Of a stretch of DNA of 5,755 bases, positions 1 to 5,755 are shown in pieces. A program made the position numbers and the translations under genes. The stretch's first letter is position 1. Each line of letters starts with the position of its first letter. This DNA is from UBA6770 sp965661115. GTDB taxonomy: Bacteria > Bacteroidota > Bacteroidia > Flavobacteriales_G > Salibacteraceae. The notes under the pieces are model-generated. The model saw nothing but the letters and a program-made list of their open reading frames with translations, ran no database searches and was not told the origin of the DNA. The stretch is from NCBI GenBank assembly GCA_965661115.1, contig CBFICO010000130.1, forward strand, positions 1 to 5,755, given 5' to 3'.

Positions 1-1
1 A

Positions 2-1183
2 AAACGTCGGTACTTTGACCCTAGAGAATTACTGATAGATACTAGCTCTACAAAAACTGTAGATGAGCATAGCGAAGAGTTATACAGTATTTTAATAGAG
101 GCTGTAAACTTTCATTACCGCTCTGATGTTACCGTTGGAGCCAACCTAAGCGGAGGCTTGGATAGCTCAACCATTGTTGGACTAATGCGTTCAATTAACC
201 CGAAAATTAGTATCCCAGTTTTCTCAGCTATCTTCCCTGGTCAACCATATAATGAAGAGGAATTAATTAGAGCTTCAGTTAAAAAGCATAAACTTGACTG
301 GAAAACCTGTATTCCTGATGGCAAAGGGCTAATTCAAATCTTTGAAGATTTAGCCTTCACTCATGAATACCCGCTCATTTCAACAAGTTCTTACGCTCAA
401 TACTGCGTAATGCAAGAAGCAAAAAATCAAGGTGTTAAAGTGCTAATTAATGGTCAGGGAGCGGATGAGCTTTTAGGTGGATACCTTAAATATGGTGTAT
501 TTCAACAATTACAAACGCTCAAAAACCTGGATATTTCAGGATTCAAGCAGGGACCGGCAAACCTGAAATTTCTGCTTAAAGAATTTGGAAAATCGTCAAT
601 TGCTAGCAGTGCGAGTTTAAGCGAGTTGATGCAGTCAAAATTTAATTCGGACTATAAATACATTCACCAAGGGCAGTCGAAAAAAAACCAAACAAGAAAT
701 AAAACACCAAAAAACCTCAACGAATTTTTACTTCAAGATTATTATCAAGGCTTTTTAACTGGACTTCTGCGAGCTGAAGATAGAAACAGCATGCGCTTTT
801 CTATTGAATCAAGGGTTCCTTTTGCAAACAGTCACAAACTGGCAAAATGGGCGTTTCAATTGCCTTCAACATTAAAATATAATCAATCAGAAAACAAGCC
901 GCTATTGCGAAACATGCTTAAAAACAACAATCTCATTCCTAAAAAAGTACTTCATAAAAAAGAAAAATTAGGGTTTTCTACTCCTATGAATCAGTGGTTG
1001 ATAGAATTTCAAAACGAGATACTTGAATACATTGATGAAATCCCTTCTGATCTGGCAAGTAAGAATGTGTTACAAGATGATCTAAAGAAAAGAATGTTTG
1101 ATTCAAGAAATTCGAACGACGAACAACCGCGTACTTTTAAATGGTTTAGCCTAGGAGCTTGGTTTAAAGCCTTCAAAAAATAG
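2..1183 (+). CDS. asnB: Asparagine synthase (glutamine-hydrolysing), C-terminal part, 5' end outside window
   Basis: The open frame enters from the left edge and gives 393 residues ending at TAG. This is the ATP-dependent synthetase domain, which adenylates aspartate and amidates it with ammonia from glutamine. Visible motifs, in window residue numbers: PP-loop pyrophosphatase motif SGGLDSS at 50-56; GQGADELLGGY at 151-161; the RAEDRNSM segment from 257 and SIESRVPF at 267-274; KEKLGFSTP at 320-328; and the family-like tail WFSLGAWFKAF. The N-terminal class II glutaminase domain with its catalytic Cys2 lies upstream. A whole AsnB is usually about 550-640 residues, so roughly 200 are missing. 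The TTG at 158 falls inside the PP-loop motif and cannot be the start. Family membership is clear. The true acceptor is not: AsnB-like enzymes also occur in polysaccharide and lasso-peptide clusters, and the upstream context is not visible. Confidence 0.95.
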   Translation, partial: KRRYFDPRELLIDTSSTKTVDEHSEELYSILIEAVNFHYRSDVTVGANLSGGLDSSTIVGLMRSINPKISIPVFSAIFPGQPYNEEELIRASVKKHKLDWKTCIPDGKGLIQIFEDLAFTHEYPLISTSSYAQYCVMQEAKNQGVKVLINGQGADELLGGYLKYGVFQQLQTLKNLDISGFKQGPANLKFLLKEFGKSSIASSASLSELMQSKFNSDYKYIHQGQSKKNQTRNKTPKNLNEFLLQDYYQGFLTGLLRAEDRNSMRFSIESRVPFANSHKLAKWAFQLPSTLKYNQSENKPLLRNMLKNNNLIPKKVLHKKEKLGFSTPMNQWLIEFQNEILEYIDEIPSDLASKNVLQDDLKKRMFDSRNSNDEQPRTFKWFSLGAWFKAFKK

Positions 1184-1221
1184 AAGCCTAACCAACCATT
1201 TACGAAATGTATTTGACTATG

Positions 1222-1252
1222 TTGCAAAGTCAAGGTCCTTTGGTTAACTTTG
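1222..1252 (+). promoter_or_regulatory. Bacteroidetes-type promoter of the large secreted-protein gene
   Basis: TAACTTTG at 1245-1252 matches the Bacteroidetes sigma-ABfr -7 consensus TANNTTTG exactly. A TTG at 1222-1224 lies 20 bases upstream, which suits the -33 element. Transcription would start near 1258-1260, leaving a leader of about 40 bases before the ATG at 1301. That leader is A/T-rich and has no Shine-Dalgarno sequence, as is usual in this phylum. The promoter implies that the gene is transcribed separately from asnB. No clear terminator was found between the two genes. Confidence 0.7.
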
Positions 1253-1300
1253 AACGATTTTTAATTTTCAGATAACAATTTATTAAATAAATCACAGACT

Positions 1301-4276
1301 ATGAAAAAACGATTAAGTCTAGTATCATCCTTATTGGTTGCAGGATTTGGAATCAACGCCCAAGTCTCAATCGAAAAGGCAAGAGACATCGCTGTACCTG
1401 CTTCTATTGAAGAAACAATTAAGTGGGATAAGTATGGCGCAAATGGTGGAGCTAAAAATGCTTCTACACTTTCAACATTAAATTTTGGTTCCAGAGCTAC
1501 TTCAAGTGCAGGTACTGTAATCGGATCTTCTCAGTACGATTTGATGACAAACTCATCAATCGATAACAGATTTTTCAACAACGGAGACGGAACTTTCTCG
1601 GCAGCATTTACTTGGTCGGACCAAGCAGATCCATATTTAAATAGAGGTACAGGTTACTTATACAACAACGGTACTTCTTGGAACATAAAAAACCCAACAG
1701 GAAGAGTTGAATCAGAAAGAAATGGTTGGCCTTCAATCATGACAACTGGAAATGGTGATGAAATTATTATATCACACTCTACTGCCTCAGACCAATTATT
1801 GCTTTCTAAGCGCTCTACTAAAGGTACAGGTGCTTGGACTGAAGTTAAAGACCCTACAGGTTCGCAAGTTGCTCCAAAAGTGGGTTCAGGTTACCTTATT
1901 TGGCCAAGAGCATGTGTAGGTGGACCTAATAACAATACTGTTCACTTGATTGCTTTAACAGAGCCAGTACCTGCTCAGGGAGGTGCATTCAACGGAGTAA
2001 TAGTTGGGGGTATGGATGGTGCTTTAGTTTACAGCCGTTCTGATGATGGAGGTGCTACCTGGGCAGTTAAAAACGTTATTCTTCCAGGTATTAACGGAAA
2101 CGTTTATTCTGGAATCAACGCCGATTCCTATGCAATTACTGCTAACGGAAACAACGTGGCAATTGCGGTATTCCACAGATTCGGTGACACTCGAGTACTA
2201 AAATCTACAGACAATGGGCGTTCTTGGTCAACTCATATTCCTTTAGATTTTGAACACGATGCTTTCGAATTTGAAGATTTTGCAATTCTAGATACTCCTA
2301 CAACAGCGGATAACACTGGTGATATTCTTATTGATAATAATGGCGAAGTTCACCTTTTCTTCGGTACATGGAGATGGAATGATGCTGATATTACGGATCA
2401 GTCATATTCTACATTCCCATTAGCAAATGGATTAGGCTATTGGAAAGAATCTTATGGTGATAATAACTGGAAACAATTATTCGGTTACCAAGATGTTAAT
2501 GGCGACGGCTTAATTGGTATAGTTGGTTATCCAAACAACTTTGATGGTTTTACAAATTACGGAGCTAAATCAATAGTTTCTTTCCCATCTGTGGGTATGA
2601 ATTCTTCGGGAGATATTTTCTTGAAGTTCACAAACCTTATGGAAGACGCTTCTGCTACTGGAGGAAAACTTTACAACAACGGTTCAAGACACTTCCGTCA
2701 CGAATGGGTTACTCGTTCTAACGATGGTGGCTGTACTTGGTCTAACCCTGTTGATTTAACTGACGCTGGTGCTGGTTTTGAAGAGTGTGTTTATGGAGTA
2801 GTTCCAAAAGCAATCGATGGTAAATTCAGAATGATTTATATGGAGGATGGTTCTCCAGGTACCGCTGTTGGTCCTGAGGCACATGCCGGTACGACAAATG
2901 AAATGGTTTATTTAGAAGTAGCAGCTACTACAATTTCTGCCTCTAAAGACATTTGTATGACTGGTATTGCAGGCACAAGAGAACTATGTGGAGGAGACAC
3001 TGCAACGTTAGACGCAGGTATTTCTTGTGGAACTGCGTACGTTTGGAAAGATGCTTCTGGAAACACTTTAGGAACTAATGCTACTACTGTAGTTACTGCT
3101 CCTGGAATTTATACTTGTGATATTACTACTGCTTGTGGTGTACAACAAGAAACTATNNNNNNNNNNGCTACTACTGTAGTTACTGCTCCTGGAATTTATA
3201 CTTGTGATATTACTACTGCTTGTGGTGTACAACAAGAAACTATCGAAATTAAAACTCCTCAATCAGGAAATGGTCCAAAAGTTAGCGTTACTTCTTCAGT
3301 ATCAGAATTATGTGCAAGTGGCTCACAAGCTACTCTTAAAGTAACTTACTCTTCTTTTGGTAGTTCTGGTTCTATTATTTGGGATCAAGGTATACCGGGT
3401 ACTGTTGATACGTTTAACATTACTTCTCCTGGTACTTATACCGTTGAGGTTGCTAACTGTGGTGGTAGTACTGTTGACACAATTGTTGTTGACACAGTTA
3501 AAGATGTAAATGCTATTATCACTGGAAAGCAATTCCTTTGCCCAGGTGAAACATCAACACTTACTGTTCCTATCAATCCTGATGGAACTTATACTTGGAA
3601 AGACGGGGCAGGAACTACAATTGGAACTACACGTTCGGTTAGTGTAAATGCAACTGGAACCTATACAGTTGATGTAACTGCTTGTGGTGGGACCCTTACA
3701 GGTTCTAATATGATAAATGTTAATGCTGAACCTTCACCAACTGCTACTATTGCTTTGGTTAATGGTTCTGTAGTTGATAATTGTTTAGACCCAGATGGTT
3801 CTGTTGATTTACAAGCGACTGGACAAACTGGTGCTACTTTCAAGTGGAGCAATGGTTCTACTGGTTCTTTAATCAGTATCCCAACAGCACCTGTTGGATC
3901 TACTGTTGTTAGTGTTATGTCGTTTAACGCATGTAACGATTCTGTTAAGTCAAATGAAATTACAGTAAACGTATTAGCTGCTCCAGCTGGACCAACAATT
4001 ACAGAAAGCAACTACGTACTTACTTCTAGCTCTAGTAATGGAGTTAAGTGGTACTATGATCATCCTAGAACAGCAGGTGGCTGGGTATTTACCGGTGAAA
4101 CTGGTGCTACTTATGATGTAAGTACAGCAAAATATCCAAGAGGTAGTAAAATTGGTGCTTCTGTTACTGATTTAACTACTGGTTGTGAGTCTGAAGTAGT
4201 TGATTCTAAAATTACTACTGAGGTTTCTAGCATTGAAGCAATTGGATCAGGAATTAGCATCTACCCTAACTCCTAA
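1301..4276 (+). CDS. Secreted Asp-box (BNR) propeller protein with Ig-like repeats; T9SS cargo, frameshifted near its 3' end
   Basis: Residues 1-20 form a signal peptide (MKKR, then a hydrophobic stretch, cleavage after INA before Q21). Residues of about 70-545 resemble a sialidase-type beta-propeller. They carry three exact Asp boxes (S-x-D-x-G-x-[TS]-W): SDDGGATW 247-254, STDNGRSW 302-309 and SNDGGCTW 473-480. DVNGDGLIG at 398-406 resembles a calcium loop, though only in part. I see no FRIP-type arginine motif, so sialidase activity is not supported. Residues of about 548-980 are tandem Ig/PKD-like domains starting near 552, 660, 736, 811 and 899. Most have a Cys near the start and another about 45-60 residues later (LCPGET... 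to ...DVTACGG). The frame ends at TAA 4274-4276, just after IYPNS, where a T9SS sorting domain should begin; that domain continues one frame over to 4496. A 10-N gap encodes X at 619-622 inside a duplicated half-domain. The repaired product would be 1064 residues, or 1035 with the duplication collapsed. It probably acts at the cell surface or outside the cell in glycan or protein binding; the function is otherwise unknown. Confidence 0.85.
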   Translation: MKKRLSLVSSLLVAGFGINAQVSIEKARDIAVPASIEETIKWDKYGANGGAKNASTLSTLNFGSRATSSAGTVIGSSQYDLMTNSSIDNRFFNNGDGTFSAAFTWSDQADPYLNRGTGYLYNNGTSWNIKNPTGRVESERNGWPSIMTTGNGDEIIISHSTASDQLLLSKRSTKGTGAWTEVKDPTGSQVAPKVGSGYLIWPRACVGGPNNNTVHLIALTEPVPAQGGAFNGVIVGGMDGALVYSRSDDGGATWAVKNVILPGINGNVYSGINADSYAITANGNNVAIAVFHRFGDTRVLKSTDNGRSWSTHIPLDFEHDAFEFEDFAILDTPTTADNTGDILIDNNGEVHLFFGTWRWNDADITDQSYSTFPLANGLGYWKESYGDNNWKQLFGYQDVNGDGLIGIVGYPNNFDGFTNYGAKSIVSFPSVGMNSSGDIFLKFTNLMEDASATGGKLYNNGSRHFRHEWVTRSNDGGCTWSNPVDLTDAGAGFEECVYGVVPKAIDGKFRMIYMEDGSPGTAVGPEAHAGTTNEMVYLEVAATTISASKDICMTGIAGTRELCGGDTATLDAGISCGTAYVWKDASGNTLGTNATTVVTAPGIYTCDITTACGVQQETXXXXATTVVTAPGIYTCDITTACGVQQETIEIKTPQSGNGPKVSVTSSVSELCASGSQATLKVTYSSFGSSGSIIWDQGIPGTVDTFNITSPGTYTVEVANCGGSTVDTIVVDTVKDVNAIITGKQFLCPGETSTLTVPINPDGTYTWKDGAGTTIGTTRSVSVNATGTYTVDVTACGGTLTGSNMINVNAEPSPTATIALVNGSVVDNCLDPDGSVDLQATGQTGATFKWSNGSTGSLISIPTAPVGSTVVSVMSFNACNDSVKSNEITVNVLAAPAGPTITESNYVLTSSSSNGVKWYYDHPRTAGGWVFTGETGATYDVSTAKYPRGSKIGASVTDLTTGCESEVVDSKITTEVSSIEAIGSGISIYPNS
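3080..3243 (+). repeat. Exact 77-bp direct duplication flanking the N gap (probable contig overlap)
   Basis: Bases 3080-3156 and 3167-3243 are identical over all 77 positions and touch the two edges of the 10-N run. Both start GCTACTACTG and end AAGAAACTAT. The repeat unit plus gap is 87 bases, or 29 codons, so the frame survives. The extra copy encodes only the second half of an Ig-like domain (ATTVVTAPGIYTCDITTACG). Collapsing the two copies restores one domain that aligns well with the domain at about 736-810. This points to unmerged contig ends rather than a biological repeat. Confidence 0.9.
3157..3166. other. Assembly gap of 10 N
   Basis: Ten undetermined bases interrupt the Ig-like region of the large secreted-protein gene. 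They make codons 619-622 unreadable. The gap length is probably a placeholder, because both edges carry the same 77 bases. Confidence 0.99.
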
Positions 4277-4496
4277 CACTGGTGAGTTTAATGTGAACTT
4301 TGAAGGTATTACAAGCTCAGTTGACGTTAACGTAAAAATCTCAAATAATGTAGGTCAAGTTGTTTACGAAAGTGTTCTTAACTTAACTTCTAATCACTCT
4401 GAAACTGTTAACTTAAACGGTTTAGATAAAGGAGTTTATTTTATGAATGTTACGAAAAATAACGAGAAAACAACTCACAGAATTGTGGTTCAATAA
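4272..4496 (+). pseudogene. Out-of-frame T9SS type A sorting domain, 3' end of the gene starting at 1301
   Basis: Reading from 4272 gives 74 residues: PNTGEFNVNFEGI, then NNVGQVVYES, LDKGVYFMNV and the terminal HRIVVQ, ending at TAA 4494-4496. These are the landmarks of the Por-secretion C-terminal sorting domain (type A, TIGR04183-like), which directs cargo through the T9SS outer-membrane translocon and is normally cleaved off. The upstream frame supplies ISIYPN, so dropping one base at 4271 rebuilds the classic IYPNPNTGEF junction. There is no start codon or promoter of its own in a sensible place, so it is the severed tail of the preceding gene rather than a separate small protein. Whether the lesion is real, an error or bypassed by frameshifting cannot be told from the sequence. 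Confidence 0.88.
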
Positions 4497-4513
4497 TATT
4501 GTTATCTAAATAG

Positions 4514-4550
4514 AAAAAGCCCGATTCGAAGATTCGAATCGGGCTTTTTT
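4514..4550. terminator. Bidirectional rho-independent terminator between convergent genes
   Basis: Bases 4514-4530 pair perfectly with 4533-4549: 17 base pairs around a GA turn, so in RNA the innermost pairs will open into a larger loop. The GC-rich middle (GCCCG/CGGGC) is bordered by five A on the left and six T on the right, which gives a U-tract whichever strand is transcribed. It lies 17 bases past the stop at 4496 and about 38 bases past the bshB1 stop on the other strand, so it can serve both. Confidence 0.93.
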
Positions 4551-4587
4551 ATGCATATATGTTTGGAATGAATTGCTTGAGCTTTCC

Positions 4588-5289
4588 CTAACTTATTTGA
4601 GTAATATCCTCGATGCAAATAGGGCGTTCCACAGTGAAACCTTCTCCATACTCCACTCCTATCATTCTCCCAAACTCACGAGCTCTTGCATCAATAAATT
4701 TTATAAACTCTTTGGAACTAATTGGAGATACTGGTTCATTTGAGTCTGGGTTATAGAATTGGCTACTGTACGCCATAATACTGTCCATTTTAATTTGCCA
4801 ATACTTTGAAATATCCACCACAAAATCTGGCTTTATTCCCCTATCCTGAATGTAGTGATAAACCGCTTTTGGTCGCCAAGCATCTTGATTGGTATGCACT
4901 TTAATAAGTCCTGACAAAAAGCAAGCTCTTGAAACCAATTCGGCTCCGCGCCCATGATCTGGATGTCTATCTGAAATAGCATTAGCCAAAACCAACTCTG
5001 GTCTATACTTTCTAATTTTTTCAATCACCTTTTTCAGGCTATCTTCGTTCACTTCAAACAAACCATCTTTTAAAGCCAAATTTTCCCTGGCCGAAATACC
5101 TAATATTTTGCCCGCTTTAGAAGATTCTTGCGCTCTTAGTTCTGCGTTACCTCGAGTTCCGAGCTCTCCTCGTGTTAAATCCACTACTGCCACAGATTTT
5201 CCTTCTGCAATATGCTTTGCTACAGTTCCTGATGCAGCTAGTTCAACATCGTCTGGATGTGCTCCAAAAGCTAGAATATCTATTTTCAT
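4588..5289 (-). CDS. bshB1: Bacillithiol biosynthesis deacetylase BshB1
   Basis: This 233-residue LmbE/PIG-L family protein matches the usual BshB1 length. Family knowledge: the zinc enzyme removes the acetyl group from GlcNAc-malate to give GlcN-malate, the second step of bacillithiol synthesis, in the cytoplasm. BshA makes the substrate and BshC adds cysteine. The N-terminal GAHPDDVE (residues 9-16) supplies the probable zinc ligands H11 and D14 and the general base D13. DRHPDHGRG at 107-115 supplies H112 as the third ligand and H109 as a likely catalytic helper. Other family signatures are LTRGELGTRGN at 38-48 and the AYSSQF segment near 173-178. The start ATG at 5289-5287 places the MKIDILAFGAHPDD strand-loop at the proper N-terminus. 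The gene converges on the large secreted-protein gene across a shared terminator and diverges from ccmB. It appears complete, with all key residues present. Confidence 0.94.
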   Translation of the reverse strand: MKIDILAFGAHPDDVELAASGTVAKHIAEGKSVAVVDLTRGELGTRGNAELRAQESSKAGKILGISARENLALKDGLFEVNEDSLKKVIEKIRKYRPELVLANAISDRHPDHGRGAELVSRACFLSGLIKVHTNQDAWRPKAVYHYIQDRGIKPDFVVDISKYWQIKMDSIMAYSSQFYNPDSNEPVSPISSKEFIKFIDARAREFGRMIGVEYGEGFTVERPICIEDITQIS

Positions 5290-5308
5290 GTGTAACGTTT
5301 TGTCCGAT

Positions 5309-5316
5309 TACCTTTG
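5309..5316 (+). promoter_or_regulatory. -7 element of the ccmB promoter
   Basis: TACCTTTG is an exact match to TANNTTTG. It places the transcription start near 5323 and leaves a leader of about 28 bases before the ATG at 5352. No good TTTG is found at the -33 distance, which would fall at the start codon of bshB1, so the upstream element is weak. The match also overlaps the palindrome at 5310-5323. Confidence 0.6.
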
Positions 5317-5323
5317 CAAAGGT
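5310..5323. promoter_or_regulatory. Perfect 14-bp palindrome in the divergent bshB1/ccmB promoter region
   Basis: ACCTTTGCAAAGGT is its own reverse complement and sits in the middle of the 62-base spacer. Each half carries the CTTTG core of a Bacteroidetes -7 element, one per strand. It may simply be two back-to-back promoters, or it may also be a dimeric regulator site. The sequence alone does not decide. Confidence 0.55.
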
Positions 5324-5324
5324 G
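5317..5324 (-). promoter_or_regulatory. Candidate -7 element of the bshB1 promoter
   Basis: On the minus strand this reads CACCTTTG, one mismatch from TANNTTTG (C in place of the first T). It would start transcription near 5310, about 20 bases before the bshB1 ATG. No convincing -33 element is seen upstream on that strand, so the call rests on the -7 similarity and the short divergent spacer. Confidence 0.4.
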
Positions 5325-5351
5325 AATAATTAATTACTAAGAATTAGTACC

Positions 5352-5755
5352 ATGCAATATACTCGAGTTAAAGCCTTGGTTCATAAAGAGTTTTTACAAG
5401 ACTGGAAAGAAAAGAACAGCTTAGCTAGTATTTTAGTTTACGTTACCTCTACCGTTTTTGTATGTTACTTGGCATTTCAACAAATTGTAAATGCAAAAAC
5501 TTACGTTGCACTTTTCTGGATTATTATCCTTTTTACCTCGGTAAACACCATTATCAAAAGCTTTGCTCAAGACACTGACAATCGATTACTTTACTATTAT
5601 TCTATCGCCAATCCAAAAGAAATAATTCTTTCAAAAATCATTTACAATACGGCAATTTTACTCGGAATTACAATAATTACATTCGGTGTTTATGCAACAT
5701 TACTTGGTAATCCGGCAGCTAATTTAGCTGGTTTCACCTTCACTATAATTTTAGG
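5352..5755 (+). CDS. ccmB: Heme exporter permease CcmB, N-terminal part, runs off the right edge
   Basis: The ATG at 5352 opens a frame of 134 complete codons without a stop up to the window end. The sequence resembles CcmB of Bacteroidota: KALVHKEFLQDWKEKNSL at the N-terminus, LVYVTSTVFVCYL, ALFWIIILFTSVN, then SFAQDTDNRLLYYYSIANP and IILSKIIYNT. Hydrophobic spans lie near residues 24-42, 52-66 and 99-119, with a fourth beginning near 125. Full CcmB is about 215-230 residues with six membrane spans. Known role: the membrane subunit that works with the CcmA ATPase and CcmC in supplying heme to CcmE for cytochrome c maturation. The gene is divergent from bshB1 and has its own -7 element. No Shine-Dalgarno sequence is present. 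Downstream ccmC or ccmE cannot be checked here. A generic ABC-2 type permease is the main alternative. Confidence 0.85.
   Translation, partial: MQYTRVKALVHKEFLQDWKEKNSLASILVYVTSTVFVCYLAFQQIVNAKTYVALFWIIILFTSVNTIIKSFAQDTDNRLLYYYSIANPKEIILSKIIYNTAILLGITIITFGVYATLLGNPAANLAGFTFTIIL

Noticed and set aside
158..160. TTG as a start codon for the asparagine synthase frame
   Set aside because: It lies within the SGGLDSS PP-loop motif, and the same frame continues coherently back to base 2, so the gene begins outside the window.
1009..1233. Minus-strand open frame of 74 codons over the asnB 3' end
   Set aside because: It is antisense to conserved asnB sequence, with no recognisable domain, promoter or ribosome site.
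1213..1233. Inverted repeat TTGACT / AGTCAA with a 9-base spacer upstream of the promoter -7 element
   Set aside because: Six base pairs in AT-rich DNA is expected by chance. It overlaps the -33 area and could be an operator, but nothing else supports that, and there is no T-tract for a terminator.
3080..3243. CRISPR-like or genuine tandem repeat
   Set aside because: There are only two copies, both inside a protein domain and abutting an N gap. This is best explained as an assembly overlap.
3068..4011. Minus-strand open frames (3068-3262, 3323-3532, 3661-4011) across the Ig-like region
   Set aside because: They are low-complexity Ser/Asn/Thr-rich shadows of the ACT/GTT-rich coding strand, and one crosses the N gap.
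4200..4271. Independent 98-codon gene starting before the sorting domain
   Set aside because: The first 24 codons of that frame are an out-of-frame reading of the upstream protein (VDSKITTEVSS in the true frame). Only the part from about 4272 is meaningful.
4833..5024. Second minus-strand open frame of 63 codons within bshB1
   Set aside because: It is an alternate-frame shadow of the HPDH region of bshB1; the BshB1 frame is intact.
5108..5329. Plus-strand open frame of 73 codons over the bshB1 5' end
   Set aside because: It is antisense to the conserved zinc-binding N-terminus of BshB1 and has no protein-like features of its own.

Overview
The window is AT-rich bacterial DNA that reads as Bacteroidota, most likely a flavobacterium-like member (the lineage is an inference). 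Four signs support this: a C-terminal type IX secretion (T9SS) sorting domain, Bacteroidetes-type TANNTTTG promoter elements, no Shine-Dalgarno sequences before the starts, and a bacillithiol deacetylase of the BshB1 type.

Layout. Positions 2-1183 (+) hold the C-terminal two thirds of a glutamine-hydrolysing asparagine synthase, cut by the left edge. A 117-base intergenic region carries a good Bacteroidetes promoter near 1222-1252. Positions 1301-4496 (+) hold one large secreted protein: signal peptide, Asp-box (BNR) beta-propeller-like region, a stack of Cys-paired Ig/PKD-like domains and a T9SS type A sorting domain. As written, this gene is broken in two ways. A 10-N gap (3157-3166) is flanked by an exact 77-bp duplication, which looks like two assembly contigs joined without merging their overlap. 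One extra base near 4271 puts a stop in the middle of the YPNPNTGEF-type motif and throws the sorting domain out of frame. A long, nearly loop-less hairpin (4514-4549) with A- and T-tracts ends this gene and probably the convergent bshB1 (4588-5289, -). bshB1 is divergent from a ccmB-like heme exporter permease gene (5352 to the right edge, +). The 62-base spacer between them contains a perfect 14-bp palindrome in which the two opposing -7 elements overlap.

The genes do not form one pathway. They are an amidotransferase (asparagine or a polysaccharide/peptide modification), a surface or secreted adhesin/glycan-recognition type protein, one step of low-molecular-weight thiol synthesis, and the start of a cytochrome c maturation locus. 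bshB1 and ccmB share a promoter region, and both belong broadly to thiol/redox and heme biology. No tRNA, rRNA, CRISPR array, insertion sequence or phage gene was seen. No wholly new system is evident; the most notable signals are the two lesions in the large secreted gene and the divergent promoter palindrome.
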